From Siansivirga zeaxanthinifaciens CC-SAMT-1 (GTDB lineage Bacteria > Bacteroidota > Bacteroidia > Flavobacteriales > Flavobacteriaceae): a DNA stretch of 64,000 nt. The stretch lies in the NCBI RefSeq assembly GCF_000941055.1, contig NZ_CP007202.1, forward strand, positions 368,001-432,000, written 5' to 3'. The notes beneath the pieces were generated by a model. That model was not told where the DNA came from and made no database searches. It worked only from the letters and a program-made list of their open reading frames with translations. Each line of letters begins with the position of its first letter. The first letter of the stretch is position 1. The translations under genes were made by a program, and so were the position numbers. This document shows positions 56,601 to 64,000 of this stretch, in pieces.

Positions 56601-58671
56601 CACCAATGGCTGGCGTTAAATTAACAGAAGCAAAATCAACACCTTTTTCTTGTGTAACACTTGCTGCTAAACCATTAACTGTTGCTTGTGCAAGAGTTGG
56701 TGATAAATCTATATTACTTATTGAAAAAACAGTCGAAAGATTAGCATTGGCAAATGTTTGGTCATTTCCATTGGTATCACGATTTTTCATCACGTTAAGT
56801 AGACCAGCAAAAAATCCACCATCTCCTGTTGTATTTCCTACGATAGTTCCTTGATTAACAATATCCTTATACTTAAAAACTCCAAATGCTTCTACGCCGC
56901 TAATTTCGGTATCACCAATTAATCCATTAACAGGTACTCCAGGACTTGTTGGATTTGTAAAATTAACTATAGGATTAAAATTCACGGAATTGTTAACGAC
57001 TGTAGGAGTTCCATTTAATGAAAAAGTGTTTGTACCCGTTTGATCTGTCCACCCAGTTAAATTGCTTCCTGAGGCAGTAATTCCATCATCTGTTTTTAAC
57101 CAGAGACTGGCACCTGCTACACCTGGTCCGGCAGTTTTGGTAACCAAGGCAAATACGGTACCATCGATTAATGAAATACTTGTAAATGTCAATATATTAG
57201 AACTGAAGCTAGCTGGAATAACCGCAGTGGCTCCTGATGAAAAATCGCCATCGGCGTCTAATAATAATTGGAAATTATTCAAAGGCACTCCACTTAAATT
57301 CAAACCAGTTAAATCAATTTTCAAATCAACAGTTCCAACATCTCCAGTATGCTTCACTTTCCATTCTCTTGCTAATCGGGCAGCTCCTATATAATTAGTT
57401 GGCAAGTCTGTCGCTTGTTCGGTTAACGCTCCATTATCATGACCTATCATCAAAAAATCACCATTATTTAAAGAGGATGGGTTGCTTATTATAATATTAC
57501 CTTTTCCGCTTTGTCCTGTTCCGTCCCCACTTCCGGTATTGATGCTGTTGGATTGCGTTTGGTTCAAGCTAGAGGCATCGTCTTTACCAATACCAAATAC
57601 ATCATTCCAATAGGTCAAATCAGTCCAAATTAGCGCCTCAGACGAAGATAGATAAGCTGATGCTGAAGGATCCAAGGAAATGCCATATTTAATGGCTAGA
57701 TAAGATTGTATTTTGGATCTTTCCCTAGACGTATGGGCTGCAGGATACATAATGATCTCAGCAATTTTGCCATTAAAATAATCGGGTTGTGCATTATCTT
57801 GTGAGCGGCCAACATAGGGTACATCTGAATAGTTTACAAAGTTACCTGAACCTACTAGGGATACAGTATTAAACTGTTGCCCATCAATATATGATTTTTG
57901 ATTGGTTGCAGGTTGGCCGGCAACAATTTCAACATGACCTATCCTTGCTTTGTCTGTTCCTAAGGTTCCAACAGATCTAAAATAATTAGACCCATCATTA
58001 TTTCCCGTACTCATGTTATTGCTTTTCATAACATAGCCTCGGTTGGCAGAGCCTGAAGAAGCACTCAGTACTGTTAAGTCACCTGTATTTTCTCGTTTAA
58101 TTACTGCATAAACATTCTGAAAAGTAATAGCTGCGTTTCCTGTTAGGTAATCACCAGCACCATCAAAATCAATGGCATTATTGAAGTTTATTTTAGAAAC
58201 ACCCGTTTGAGGATTTCCAGAGACAGTAAAGGTATTTATGCCTGTTTGGTCTACCCAACCTGCCAGATTACTACCGCTATTGGTTACACCTTGGTTACCT
58301 TTTAGCCAAAGGTTTGAGCTCAAAAACAACGGAACATCAGTTACAAAAGTGATATAGTTTGCATCGGGTAAGGTTACACCAGTAAAAGAGACTTTGCCGC
58401 CAGCAAAACTGCTTGCATTTATTATTGTTGCGCCCGAACTAAAATCACCATCGGCATCTATCAAGAGCTTAAAATCAATGAACAGAGAACCACTAAGGGT
58501 TAATCCTGTTACGTCAAAAGATAAATCAACGGTACCAACATCACCAGTACGTTTAATCAGCCATTCCCTGCCTATACGCTTTGCGCCAGGTAAACTGGCG
58601 GGAACTTCTGCTGTTTGTTCGGTTAATGCCCCAGTATTATGACCCATCATCAAAAAGTCACCATTACCCAA
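50638..58671 (-). CDS. Giant T9SS repeat surface protein, C-terminal ORF (four DUF8202-type modules, HYR array, sorting tail)
   Basis: 2677 residues, but in frame with the upstream ORF and split from it only by a TAA at 58753. From the N-terminal end it completes the first module and adds three more LamG-like/DUF8202-type modules ([20 protein letters not shown], then [20 protein letters not shown] and [20 protein letters not shown]). The rest is about 16 HYR modules ([20 protein letters not shown], with a DNCG Cys pair), and a Por secretion tail ([20 protein letters not shown], then [15 protein letters not shown]). HYR and LamG-like folds suggest adhesion and carbohydrate binding at the cell surface or release into the medium. 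The tail directs export by the type IX system. Confidence 0.9.
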   Translation of the reverse strand: MGNGDFLMMGHNTGALTEQTAEVPASLPGAKRIGREWLIKRTGDVGTVDLSFDVTGLTLSGSLFIDFKLLIDADGDFSSGATIINASSFAGGKVSFTGVTLPDANYITFVTDVPLFLSSNLWLKGNQGVTNSGSNLAGWVDQTGINTFTVSGNPQTGVSKINFNNAIDFDGAGDYLTGNAAITFQNVYAVIKRENTGDLTVLSASSGSANRGYVMKSNNMSTGNNDGSNYFRSVGTLGTDKARIGHVEIVAGQPATNQKSYIDGQQFNTVSLVGSGNFVNYSDVPYVGRSQDNAQPDYFNGKIAEIIMYPAAHTSRERSKIQSYLAIKYGISLDPSASAYLSSSEALIWTDLTYWNDVFGIGKDDASSLNQTQSNSINTGSGDGTGQSGKGNIIISNPSSLNNGDFLMIGHDNGALTEQATDLPTNYIGAARLAREWKVKHTGDVGTVDLKIDLTGLNLSGVPLNNFQLLLDADGDFSSGATAVIPASFSSNILTFTSISLIDGTVFALVTKTAGPGVAGASLWLKTDDGITASGSNLTGWTDQTGTNTFSLNGTPTVVNNSVNFNPIVNFTNPTSPGVPVNGLIGDTEISGVEAFGVFKYKDIVNQGTIVGNTTGDGGFFAGLLNVMKNRDTNGNDQTFANANLSTVFSISNIDLSPTLAQATVNGLAASVTQEKGVDFASVNLTPAIGGGANVGGLNGDLAELVVYSKSLSALEKQKVQSYLAVKYGITLDQSISSYVSSNGTVIWDNTSYWNDVFGIGREDASGLNQTQSNSINSGSGDGTGQSGKGNIVISNPSSLEDGDFLLIGHDNGALTEQVTDLPADYAGRTRLTREWKVKHTGDVGTVDLKIDLTGLNLSGVPLNNFQLLLDADGDFSSGATAVIPASFSSNILTFTGISLTDGTVFALVTKTAGPGVAGASLWLKTDAGLTSSGSNLTGWTDQVGINTFNVNGSPEVVDNNINFNPSVYFANAPGSGLPEIGLIGNTEIIGVEAFGIFRHADLVNQGTILGNSTGEGGFFSSTLGIISTGDSNGNDQTFENPNVGLEFSIVTIDVSPTLADAKIDGLAASVTQDSGTDFSSVSLIPVIGGGSLMTKLNGELVELIVYPSSLSAIDKRKVQSYLAIKYGISLDQSVTSYMSSSGTVIWNNTTYWNDVFGIGKDDVSGLNQSQSNSINTGSGDGTGQTGKGNIVISNPSSLEDGDFLMIGHDNGALVEQSTDLPTSLSCFSRIRREWKVNHTNDVGTVDLSFDIKGLTVGGTLKEDFRLVIDQDGDGNFTTGTVTVITPNSLTSGVLLFQGVTLNSGAVFTFVTGPETISPTITCVSDLTQPSDAGNCSAVVNNIAPTASDNCAVTTQTWTLTGATVKNSATTGINDASGETFNLGVTTVTYTVSDAAGNTNSCSFDVTITDTELPTIATASNITVSSDTGTCTYASSQLTPPTTDDNCGVASVVASPSSLAIGTNTVTWTVTDNSGNTATTTQTVTVEDTELPTIATASNITVSSDTGTCTYASSQLTPPTVNDNCGVASVVASPSSLAIGTNTVTWTVTDNSGNTATTTQTVTVEDNQLPTIATVGAVTVPADAGVCTYSTSQLPPPSTDDNCGVASVVVSPSSLALGAHTVTWTVTDNSGNTATTTETVTVVDTELPTIATVGAVTVPADAGVCTYSTSQLPPPSTDDNCGVASVVGIPSTLNAGSNTVTWIVVDDSGNQNRSIQTVIVVENELPTISNLGPITVNSDPGVCTYASSQLTPPTTNDNCGVASVVASPSSLVLGDNLVTWTVTDNAGNVANSLQTVTVVDNERPTIVIAGPVTVSSDPGVCTYASSQLTPPTTNDNCGVASVVVSPSSLAIGNNTVTWTVTDDSGNTATATQIVTVEDTENPTIASVGSVTVNVDAGLCTYDTSQLPPPAADDNCGVLFVISDKTTLNVGVNTLTWYAFDFELNFSSTTQTVIVVENEAPTIATLGPITVSSDLGVCTYDSSQLPPPATSDNCGVASVVASPSTLVLGPNTVTWTVTDNAGNIANSIQTVTVEDNQAPTIATVSAVTVSADAGVCTYNTSQLPPPATSDNCGVASVVASPSTLVLGSNTVTWTVTDNAGNIKTTIQGVTVQDNEAPTFTSVSAITVSADAGVCTYASSQLTPPSVTDNCGVAGILRNPGVLSVGINTVTWTAIDDSGNQKSIIQTVTVEDNEDPTIASASNITVSSDAGTCTYASSQLTPPTVNDNCGVASVVASPSTLVLGPNTVTWTVTDNAGNTASTTQTVTVEDNEDPTIAAASNITVSSDAGTCTYASAQLTPPTVNDNCGVASVVASPSTIVLGPNTVTWTVTDNAGNTASTTQTVTVEDNEDPTIASASNITVSSDAGTCTYASSQLTPPTVNDNCGVASVVASPSSLALGANTVTWTVTDNAGNTASTTQTVTVEDNEDPTIAAASNITVSSDAGTCTYASAQLTPPTVNDNCGVASVVASPSSLALGANTVTWTVTDNAGNTASTTQTVTVEDNQLPTVSCPANQTVVADVSGFYTLPDYFGTGAGSATDTCSGTIAVYSQSPTVGTQLGIGVYTITLTAEDASGNIGSCDFELTVSAPLGLEDLNRDIKTIQLYPNPSSNLVYLSNPSRINLQEVSIYDVTGRLIETVKLKSEEKQEVIDMSHWDSAMYLFVIKSDLGQVTKSVVKE
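51165..54440 (-). repeat. Tandem HYR-module array, 234-base period
   Basis: Fourteen units of 78 codons each lie one after another. The phase was checked at 51177, 51411, 51645, 51879 and 52113, each exactly 234 bases apart. The last four units toward the C-terminus are nearly identical in DNA; the earlier ones are more diverged. A diverged HYR-like unit lies on either side, giving about 16. Confidence 0.9.
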
Positions 58672-58760
58672 AGAAGAAGGATTGCTAATAACTATATTAC
58701 CTTTGCCACTTTGCCCAGTGCCATCGCCAGAACCGGTGTTGATACTGTTGGATTACGTTT
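54990..58760 (-). repeat. Large direct repeats encoding the DUF8202-type modules, about 1.2 kb period
   Basis: Blocks around 55070, 56260, 57460 and 58660 each encode the same [20 protein letters not shown] segment. Long stretches of nearly identical DNA occur between the units near 56030 and 57230. Confidence 0.8.
58753..58755 (-). other. In-frame TAA in the giant surface-protein gene
   Basis: The minus strand reads ACG TAA TCC, where paralogous modules (for example near 57547) read ACG CAA TCC. The frame of the downstream part is continuous (60645 minus 58671 is a multiple of three). Confidence 0.95.
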
Positions 58761-60645
58761 GGTTCAAGCGACTTCCATCGTCTTTTCCTATTCCAAAAAT
58801 GTCATACTTATATGTTGCGTTGGCTGGCCACAAAGTCGTTCCATTAGACGAGGTGTAAGCCACTGCCGAAGTATTATCACCTAAGGAAATCCCATACTTA
58901 AGAGCCAGGTAAGATTGAATTTTATTACGATCTGCACTGCTTAATGTCGTAGGAAAAACCAAAATCTCGGCTATGTCCACAGCTGCAAAATCCTTATTGG
59001 TTCTTCCGCCAATTTTAAACGATCTGTTTATTTGCTCATTGCCATAACTTCCAAAAGAAGATACGGCAGAACCGTCTCCATTTTTTTGGTAGCTAAGTGT
59101 TTGAGAACTGGCAGATGAGACAGCGGTCATGTCAATTAGGGCTACCTCACCAGCTGAAAGGGTACCCTTATAGCGTTGCATTCGTTGATGATACATGCCA
59201 TTGGCATTACCAAGCATGATTCTTGTTTCTCCTTGGACATCGGCATTACCAAATTGATATACCGGATTATTGTTATCCTGGCTTGTATTAGTTCTTCGAT
59301 ATACTGCAAATTGGGTAGATTGTTCGCTACCTCCACTTGTGCCTATCACATCTGAAATGGTAGCAGTTTCCAACCAATCACTTGTGCCATCAAATGATAA
59401 GCTAGGATTAAAATTAATTTGATTGGCCCCTGAGGTTACCAAGGTAGGTTGTGAAGAAGCGGATGCCTGAGTTGCATCAAATGCAAGAATTCCTTGATTA
59501 GCCCAAGTAAAAGTGGCTCCTGGCGTAACGCCCTGATTTGCCTTAAACCAGAGATTGGGTAATGAAAATCCCAAATCATCATCAACAATAGTAATAGTTA
59601 AATCTCCTTTATAACCATTCCCATCAGAATCTAAATTGGCAAGCTCTCCAGTAACAGAACTTATTCTAAGTGTTAACGTACGTTCCCCCGTATCTGCGCT
59701 ATTATTTATTAATGTAAGCCCAATTGGAATCGCATTAGATTTAGAATAGATTCCTGGGTTAATTGTGATTGTTTTATTTGGGAAAGTATAATCAACTCCC
59801 TCAACCGCATTACCTCCAACAACTGAAAAAGTTATACTCGAAACATTATTGACTTTACCATTAACTTGGAAATTAGGTCTGTAAGACCCATTGCTTTCTA
59901 CGATGCGATTTGAGCTCTCAATAAATTCAACTAAGGGTTTTATTTCAATGGAAATATTATCCAATAGATTGCCTATATCGCCACTGCTTGGTTGAGCACT
60001 CTCAAACCCTAATTGGTATATCCCTGTGGGCCCAGTGAAAACGTAACTACCGCTTGCAGCATCCCATGAGGAAGAGCTAGTAGCAGTATGGCTACCAATA
60101 ACGTATAGTTTAGATGTCCCCGTTTGATCATAAAGGTTTACTTCTACTTGTTGCGTAGCGCTTAAAGACGGTGTTTTTCTGTGATGTAAGCTCCATTGTA
60201 TAGTTTCTCCATTTACCAAATAAATAATTTGGTAAAGTCGGGTAGGCTGAAGCACATTCAATTCTACAAAATAATTTCCATCCTGAGCATTAACTCCGTT
60301 AAAGCCGGAGCGCCAAACTTCAATAGGAGTCTGAATACCATTAAAAACGGGATGATTGCTATACCATCCATCAACTTCGGGTGTGCTTGACCCTTGAGAA
60401 GCAAGAATTTTATATTGACTAAAATTTTGTAGAAATCCCGTTTCGAAGGAAGTATTTAAAATGACTCTATTTTGGCCATCTACACGCTGCACAAACAGTG
60501 CAAGTACAAAAAGAATTAATCCTTTTAAAATGATAATTCTTGCTTTATTGAAAATTTGTGCATATATCGAAACAAAGCCATTAAAAAAAAATATTATTAA
60601 TAAACTTATTTGAATAGGAAAAGTTAGACGTAGTTTTCTCTTCAT
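58753..60645 (-). CDS. Giant T9SS repeat surface protein, N-terminal ORF (signal, Calx-beta, DUF8202-type module)
   Basis: 630 residues of what appears to be one gene with the downstream ORF. It has two hydrophobic segments near the start (IQISLLIIFFFNGFVSIYAQ and KGLILFVLALFVQRVDGQ), so the signal peptide may be the second one. A lectin-like region follows, then a Calx-beta-type repeat near residues 240-345 (SITFSVVGGNAVEGVDYTF, ending LTITIVDDD), and the first LamG-like/DUF8202-type module. It ends at TAA after GKDDGSRLNQT, in the middle of that module. Unless read through, this truncated product lacks the sorting tail. Confidence 0.88.
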   Translation of the reverse strand: MKRKLRLTFPIQISLLIIFFFNGFVSIYAQIFNKARIIILKGLILFVLALFVQRVDGQNRVILNTSFETGFLQNFSQYKILASQGSSTPEVDGWYSNHPVFNGIQTPIEVWRSGFNGVNAQDGNYFVELNVLQPTRLYQIIYLVNGETIQWSLHHRKTPSLSATQQVEVNLYDQTGTSKLYVIGSHTATSSSSWDAASGSYVFTGPTGIYQLGFESAQPSSGDIGNLLDNISIEIKPLVEFIESSNRIVESNGSYRPNFQVNGKVNNVSSITFSVVGGNAVEGVDYTFPNKTITINPGIYSKSNAIPIGLTLINNSADTGERTLTLRISSVTGELANLDSDGNGYKGDLTITIVDDDLGFSLPNLWFKANQGVTPGATFTWANQGILAFDATQASASSQPTLVTSGANQINFNPSLSFDGTSDWLETATISDVIGTSGGSEQSTQFAVYRRTNTSQDNNNPVYQFGNADVQGETRIMLGNANGMYHQRMQRYKGTLSAGEVALIDMTAVSSASSQTLSYQKNGDGSAVSSFGSYGNEQINRSFKIGGRTNKDFAAVDIAEILVFPTTLSSADRNKIQSYLALKYGISLGDNTSAVAYTSSNGTTLWPANATYKYDIFGIGKDDGSRLNQT

Positions 60646-60999
60646 GAGTAGATCGTTAGGTTAAAACAATTTTAGAAGTAAAAATAAAAAAAACTTTTGT
60701 CAATATACTTTAAACCTCTGTAAATCTTAAAACTACATTTTAAATACTTTTTTAAAAGCATCAAAATTTTATAAAAAAAAGCTACAAAAAAGCTATTTAC
60801 TGCTTATTTGTAGCTTCAAACTAACCAAACCAAACTTAAAAACAATAAATTAATTATTACCTATTAATTACATTACAAATGTAGTTGGTAAATACATATT
60901 TAATTGCGACACATGATGTCGGCACTTGTTATTAATATATTTTGATATTTAATCTGCATATTTAAAAGGTCTTTAGAAACCATAAATACATTTTAAATG
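60646..60999. other. Intergenic region upstream of the giant gene
   Basis: No gene. The first part should hold the promoter of the giant gene, reading toward 60645. The rest is AT-rich and includes the hairpin at 60781. Confidence 0.5.
60781..60814 (-). terminator. Hairpin between the 93-residue gene and the giant gene
   Basis: GCTACAAA (60781-60788) pairs with TTTGTAGC (60807-60814). On the minus strand a T-run follows. It probably ends the transcript of the gene at 61000-61281. Confidence 0.6.
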
Positions 61000-61281
61000 T
61001 TATTTGCAATTTATATGTAGTGGATACCAAATACCTTTAGATCGCATTGATTTTCTTTTTACCGTAGCAAATCTAGAACGTGCCTCTTGCCAACTAATCG
61101 CTTTAACACTTTCGCCACTAGGAATGGTTTGGTTGTGGTAAATTTTATCAATTACAAATTCAAGCGCCTCTGCTTTACTGTATGCTGTAACTCCAAAACA
61201 GGAAGCATCAGAAAAAGTTACTACAAACAAATAACCTTCTACTTTTTTACTAAAATAGTCACGCCAAAAGCTAAACATCAT
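61000..61281 (-). CDS. Small unknown protein, 93 residues
   Basis: A short basic cytosolic protein (SKKVEGYLFVVTFSDASCFG, then SKAEALEFVIDKIYHNQTIP, ending SKGIWYPLHINCK). The even composition and consistent strand-helix pattern look coding. No family recognised. A second ATG (the protein opens MMFSFWRDYF) is adjacent. It lies between tRNA-Asp and the giant gene. Confidence 0.6.
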   Translation of the reverse strand: MMFSFWRDYFSKKVEGYLFVVTFSDASCFGVTAYSKAEALEFVIDKIYHNQTIPSGESVKAISWQEARSRFATVKRKSMRSKGIWYPLHINCK

Positions 61282-61459
61282 AAATTTGAAAACGTCTTAA
61301 AACAAAAAAGCATCCCGATTTTCTAGAAAGAAAAAAGGAAAGCCTTTCATTGGTATACCAGATAAATCTAGTATAACTACTTCCCAATGTAACATTGGGA
61401 CAACACAACTTCATTATATTGCCAAAAAAAGCCCTAATTTCTTAGAGCTTTTAGCAATT

Positions 61460-61536
61460 TGGCGGTCTGGACGGGACTCGAACCCGCGACCTTCGCCGTG
61501 ACAGGGCGACATTCTAACCAACTGAACTACCAGACC
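61460..61536 (-). tRNA. tRNA-Asp (anticodon GTC)
   Basis: Minus strand: acceptor GGTCTGG with CCAGACC, anticodon arm TCGCC, loop CTGTCAC, GGCGA giving GTC, T-arm GCGGGTTCGAGTCCCGT. Discriminator G and an encoded CCA end at 61460. Confidence 0.96.
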
Positions 61537-61618
61537 GTTGCTTTATTGCGGTTGCAAATATACATTGCTTTTTCATTTGCGCAAAACTTTTTTAATTTTT
61601 TTTTGAAAAAAATTTTAA

Positions 61619-62554
61619 TCAGGCAAACTTGTTTCTTTCTATCATATACGTTGTCAATATGTTATTGAAATTTTTATTTATGTCGGCCTCAACATATTTT
61701 ATTTTATACTGCAAACATTTTAGCTTTATAGCTTCAAAATATCGGGATACTTGTTCGTTATAATCAACTTTTACACTGTCGGCATATAAGTTGATATGCT
61801 CCCCCGTTTCTACATCTATAAAATGCTTTGGGGTGTTGTCGAAATCAAAATTTAACTCCTTAGCTTTATCAAACACATGAAATAAAATAACTTCATGCTT
61901 ATTATATTTTAAATGTCGTAAAGCTTCAAACAATCTGGCTTCTTCTTCTACTGTTTGAAACATATCGGTAAATAAAAAAATCATAGAACGCCTGTGAATT
62001 TTTTCGGCAATTTCATGAAGATATTTATATGTATTTGTTTCTGTGTTAGAAGACTTTTTTTCTACCAATTCACTCAATGTATGTAATAGCATTTGATGAT
62101 GGCGTTCGCTCCCTTTTTCGGGTGCGTAATAATCGTATTTATTACTAAAAACGCTTAAGCCTACCGCGTCTCGTTGCTTTTTTAAAACACCCATAAGTGA
62201 TGCTGAAGCTAAAGCCGAAAAGGCAATTTTATTTAAACTTCCAATTGAAAATTGCTTCACTTCCGGATAATGCATCGAGCTGCTATTATCAATTATAATG
62301 TGGCAACGTAAATTGGTTTCATCGTCGTATCGCTTGGTATAAAGCTTATCTGTTTTAGCAAATAATTTCCAATCGATATGTCGTGTGCTTTCGCCTTGAT
62401 TATAAATTTTATGTTCGGCAAATTCTGCAGAAAAACCATGAAACGGACTTTTATGCATTCCTGCAATAAACCCCTCAACCACTTGCTTTGCAAGCAATTC
62501 TAGGTTTTTAAAACCATTTGTTTTATTCAGTTCGTTTTGTAAATCTATGGCCAT
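61619..62554 (-). CDS. DUF58 domain-containing protein (VWA-like)
   Basis: A 311-residue cytosolic protein of the DUF58 family. Landmarks: HKSPFHGFSAEFAEHKIYNQ then GESTRHIDWKLFAKTDKLYT and the MIDAS-like HIIIDNSSSMHYPEVKQF, and FLFTDMFQTVEEE. DUF58 proteins usually work with a MoxR AAA+ ATPase, which is not seen in this window. Its start overlaps the end of the aminopeptidase gene by 10 bases. Confidence 0.93.
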   Translation of the reverse strand: MAIDLQNELNKTNGFKNLELLAKQVVEGFIAGMHKSPFHGFSAEFAEHKIYNQGESTRHIDWKLFAKTDKLYTKRYDDETNLRCHIIIDNSSSMHYPEVKQFSIGSLNKIAFSALASASLMGVLKKQRDAVGLSVFSNKYDYYAPEKGSERHHQMLLHTLSELVEKKSSNTETNTYKYLHEIAEKIHRRSMIFLFTDMFQTVEEEARLFEALRHLKYNKHEVILFHVFDKAKELNFDFDNTPKHFIDVETGEHINLYADSVKVDYNEQVSRYFEAIKLKCLQYKIKYVEADINKNFNNILTTYMIERNKFA

Positions 62555-64000
62555 GTCGTTCTAATTTGTTTAGCACGATACAAATTATCGGCAGATTGTA
62601 ATAATTTATTTTTAAGAACGCTGGGGAAATCGGGGTTTTCTAATAAAAATTGCTCTAAAACCTCTAAAGCATAATCCGACGAATAACTTCCTATGGTTGC
62701 ATTTAACCAGGCTTTTGGAAAAAATATATCGCCGGTTAACTGCACTTCTTCAACCAATTCTAAACTGCTTTTTAAATACTTTTGAGAATATTGTTGTCGT
62801 AACGGATGGTTTATAAAATACAATGCAGAACCTACCCAACTTTCTTTTTCTCGATTTTCTGGCTTGGCTAAAGAGGCCATAAAAGCATCGCGAACCGCCG
62901 GGTCTTGAGACAACGATGGTAGTAAAAATTCTAAACGCTTTTTTCTATCGGGATTTGAAACAGCTTGTAAAGCGGTGTTTAAAATCGCATCCGAATCTGG
63001 ATAATTATACAATGCCAAAGTACATGCTAAACTCGTATAATCATCTTCATTTAAATTTAGATTTTTAATGGTAAAATCTTTATTCCAAATTTGATACAAC
63101 TTGTCTTTACCATGGTTTGAATAAGCTACCGTTTTAAATAAACCAAACAATGTTTTTTTCATACTTGCCGAAACCTCAGCAGATTGGATGCGTTTTAATA
63201 AAATTTCTTCTAATACTTTTCCAAATGCATCACGTTTTTCTGATGAAATAAAATGCCAAAATATGGACGATGTGCTTCCTAAGATATTATTTAAAATAAG
63301 CTCTTCATTTTCTTTAGAAATGCCTTCAATTAAAACTTTTAAAGCCGCCTCTGGGTTGATGGTCTCTGTTAAAACATTTTCATATAAATTAATATAACTG
63401 TAGCCTCTAGCAACATCATCATTTATTGCAGGTATAAAACTTATTTCTGAAGCTTTAATTGGAAAAACACCATAACCCATGGCATCATAATTATAAATAA
63501 CGGTTTTGGGCTTTGGTAAGCCTTTTAAGTGTTCTAATGTTTTTGAAGCTGTATTTAAACTCACAGACACCACTTTTACACTATCATCGTAAACAAGTCC
63601 GAGACTAAATGTTTGTGGCCAAATGTTTGTACTGCCATCTTCGGCCTGTTGTTTTAAGGTAAAACTTTCAATAGTATTGTTGTTATATGCAATAGAATCG
63701 GTTATAATAGGGCGTCCAGACTTATGCACCCAAACATCGCTCCATTGCTTTAAATCGTACTCTGTTTCGGCATCTAAAAGAGAAACCAAATCATTCCAGT
63801 CGGCATTAGAATTTGCAAACTTTTTAATATAATTTCGCATGCCATTTCTAAACGGCTCCTCACCTAGTAAGGTTTCTAATTGTCGCATCATTATAGGCGC
63901 TTTATGATATATAATATTGCCGTAAAGTGTTCCAGCATTTTTTAAATTGCTAAGCGGCTGTTTAATAGCCGTAGCGCCTTGGGTTCTGTCTTCACTGTAA
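62545..64000 (-). CDS. M1 family aminopeptidase, C-terminal part (partial)
   Basis: The frame is open from 62545 to the window edge and reads on as YSEDRTQGATAIKQPLSNLK, then NAGTLYGNIIYHKAPIMMRQ, LETLLGEEPFRNGMRNYIKK and WSDVWVHKSGRPI. This is the region after the zinc site in M1 (gluzincin) peptidases: the conserved YxKG-like segment appears as YHKAP, followed by the helical C-terminal domain. The zinc motif HExxH lies outside the window. It is probably a large secreted or envelope peptidase. Real start is beyond base 64000. Confidence 0.9.
   Translation of the reverse strand, partial: YSEDRTQGATAIKQPLSNLKNAGTLYGNIIYHKAPIMMRQLETLLGEEPFRNGMRNYIKKFANSNADWNDLVSLLDAETEYDLKQWSDVWVHKSGRPIITDSIAYNNNTIESFTLKQQAEDGSTNIWPQTFSLGLVYDDSVKVVSVSLNTASKTLEHLKGLPKPKTVIYNYDAMGYGVFPIKASEISFIPAINDDVARGYSYINLYENVLTETINPEAALKVLIEGISKENEELILNNILGSTSSIFWHFISSEKRDAFGKVLEEILLKRIQSAEVSASMKKTLFGLFKTVAYSNHGKDKLYQIWNKDFTIKNLNLNEDDYTSLACTLALYNYPDSDAILNTALQAVSNPDRKKRLEFLLPSLSQDPAVRDAFMASLAKPENREKESWVGSALYFINHPLRQQYSQKYLKSSLELVEEVQLTGDIFFPKAWLNATIGSYSSDYALEVLEQFLLENPDFPSVLKNKLLQSADNLYRAKQIRTTWP

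Noticed and set aside
698..58755. TAA as a sense codon or suppressed stop
   Set aside because: Most intact genes here end in TAA and no long gene runs through it. The in-frame TAAs are more simply read as mutations.

Overview
The window is a 64 kb piece of a low-GC chromosome from a member of the Bacteroidota, most likely a marine or host-associated Flavobacteriaceae. The evidence is a giant surface protein with a type IX secretion (T9SS) C-terminal tail, a mevalonate pathway pair, TAnnTTTG-type -7 promoter elements with little Shine-Dalgarno signal, lipoproteins, and gene neighbourhoods typical of flavobacteria. Both window edges cut genes: mevalonate kinase on the left and an M1 aminopeptidase on the right.

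Layout. 1-5 kb: mevalonate kinase (partial), a broken four-helix-bundle gene, mvaD, a flavoprotein, a glycerophosphodiesterase and a TesB thioesterase, all on the minus strand. 5-12 kb: a lipoprotein, a 1235-residue metallophosphoesterase/kinase-like/Omp85 barrel fusion, and a tight msrB-msrA-selO operon. 12-16 kb: an HD-domain protein with a Pycsar-effector-like membrane module, converging on a GAF-domain protein. 16-23 kb: the remains of a pentose (arabinose-type) locus, with an SSS sugar symporter, a decayed ribulokinase gene, a degenerate NUDIX regulator, a transaldolase-like protein and transketolase. 23-27 kb: a uronate operon (SDR, uxaC, ExuT-type MFS).

27-32 kb is a gene-poor, very AT-rich stretch. 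It holds a split small ORF, two tandem stand-alone LytTR proteins followed by a HTH-like protein, a decayed gene with a nine-G tract, a tiny membrane peptide and tRNA-Leu. 32-36 kb: M20 dipeptidase, DMT permease, DUF4407 and an NTF2-like protein. An IS256-family element follows, with its left end on the stop codon of the NTF2-like gene. 37-45 kb: housekeeping genes (PhnA-like, YjbR, cyclase, hemW, ruvC) and a small membrane-protein/glycosyltransferase pair. 45-50 kb: a TPR histidine kinase/NarL response regulator pair, a tiny lipoprotein, a LacI regulator and a HAD phosphatase.

50.6-60.6 kb is one gene of about 3335 codons for a T9SS-exported repeat protein, with Calx-beta, four LamG-like/DUF8202-type modules, about 16 HYR modules and a sorting tail. 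It is interrupted by a single in-frame TAA where the paralogous repeats carry CAA. tRNA-Asp, a DUF58 protein and the aminopeptidase end the window.

A recurring theme is gene decay: an ochre stop in the four-helix-bundle gene, the araB remnant, an ochre-split small ORF, the G-tract remnant and the ochre-split giant gene. The least explained items are the kinase-like region inside the phosphoesterase-barrel fusion, the LytTR pair with its flanking repeats, and the HD-Pycsar-type protein with no cyclase beside it.
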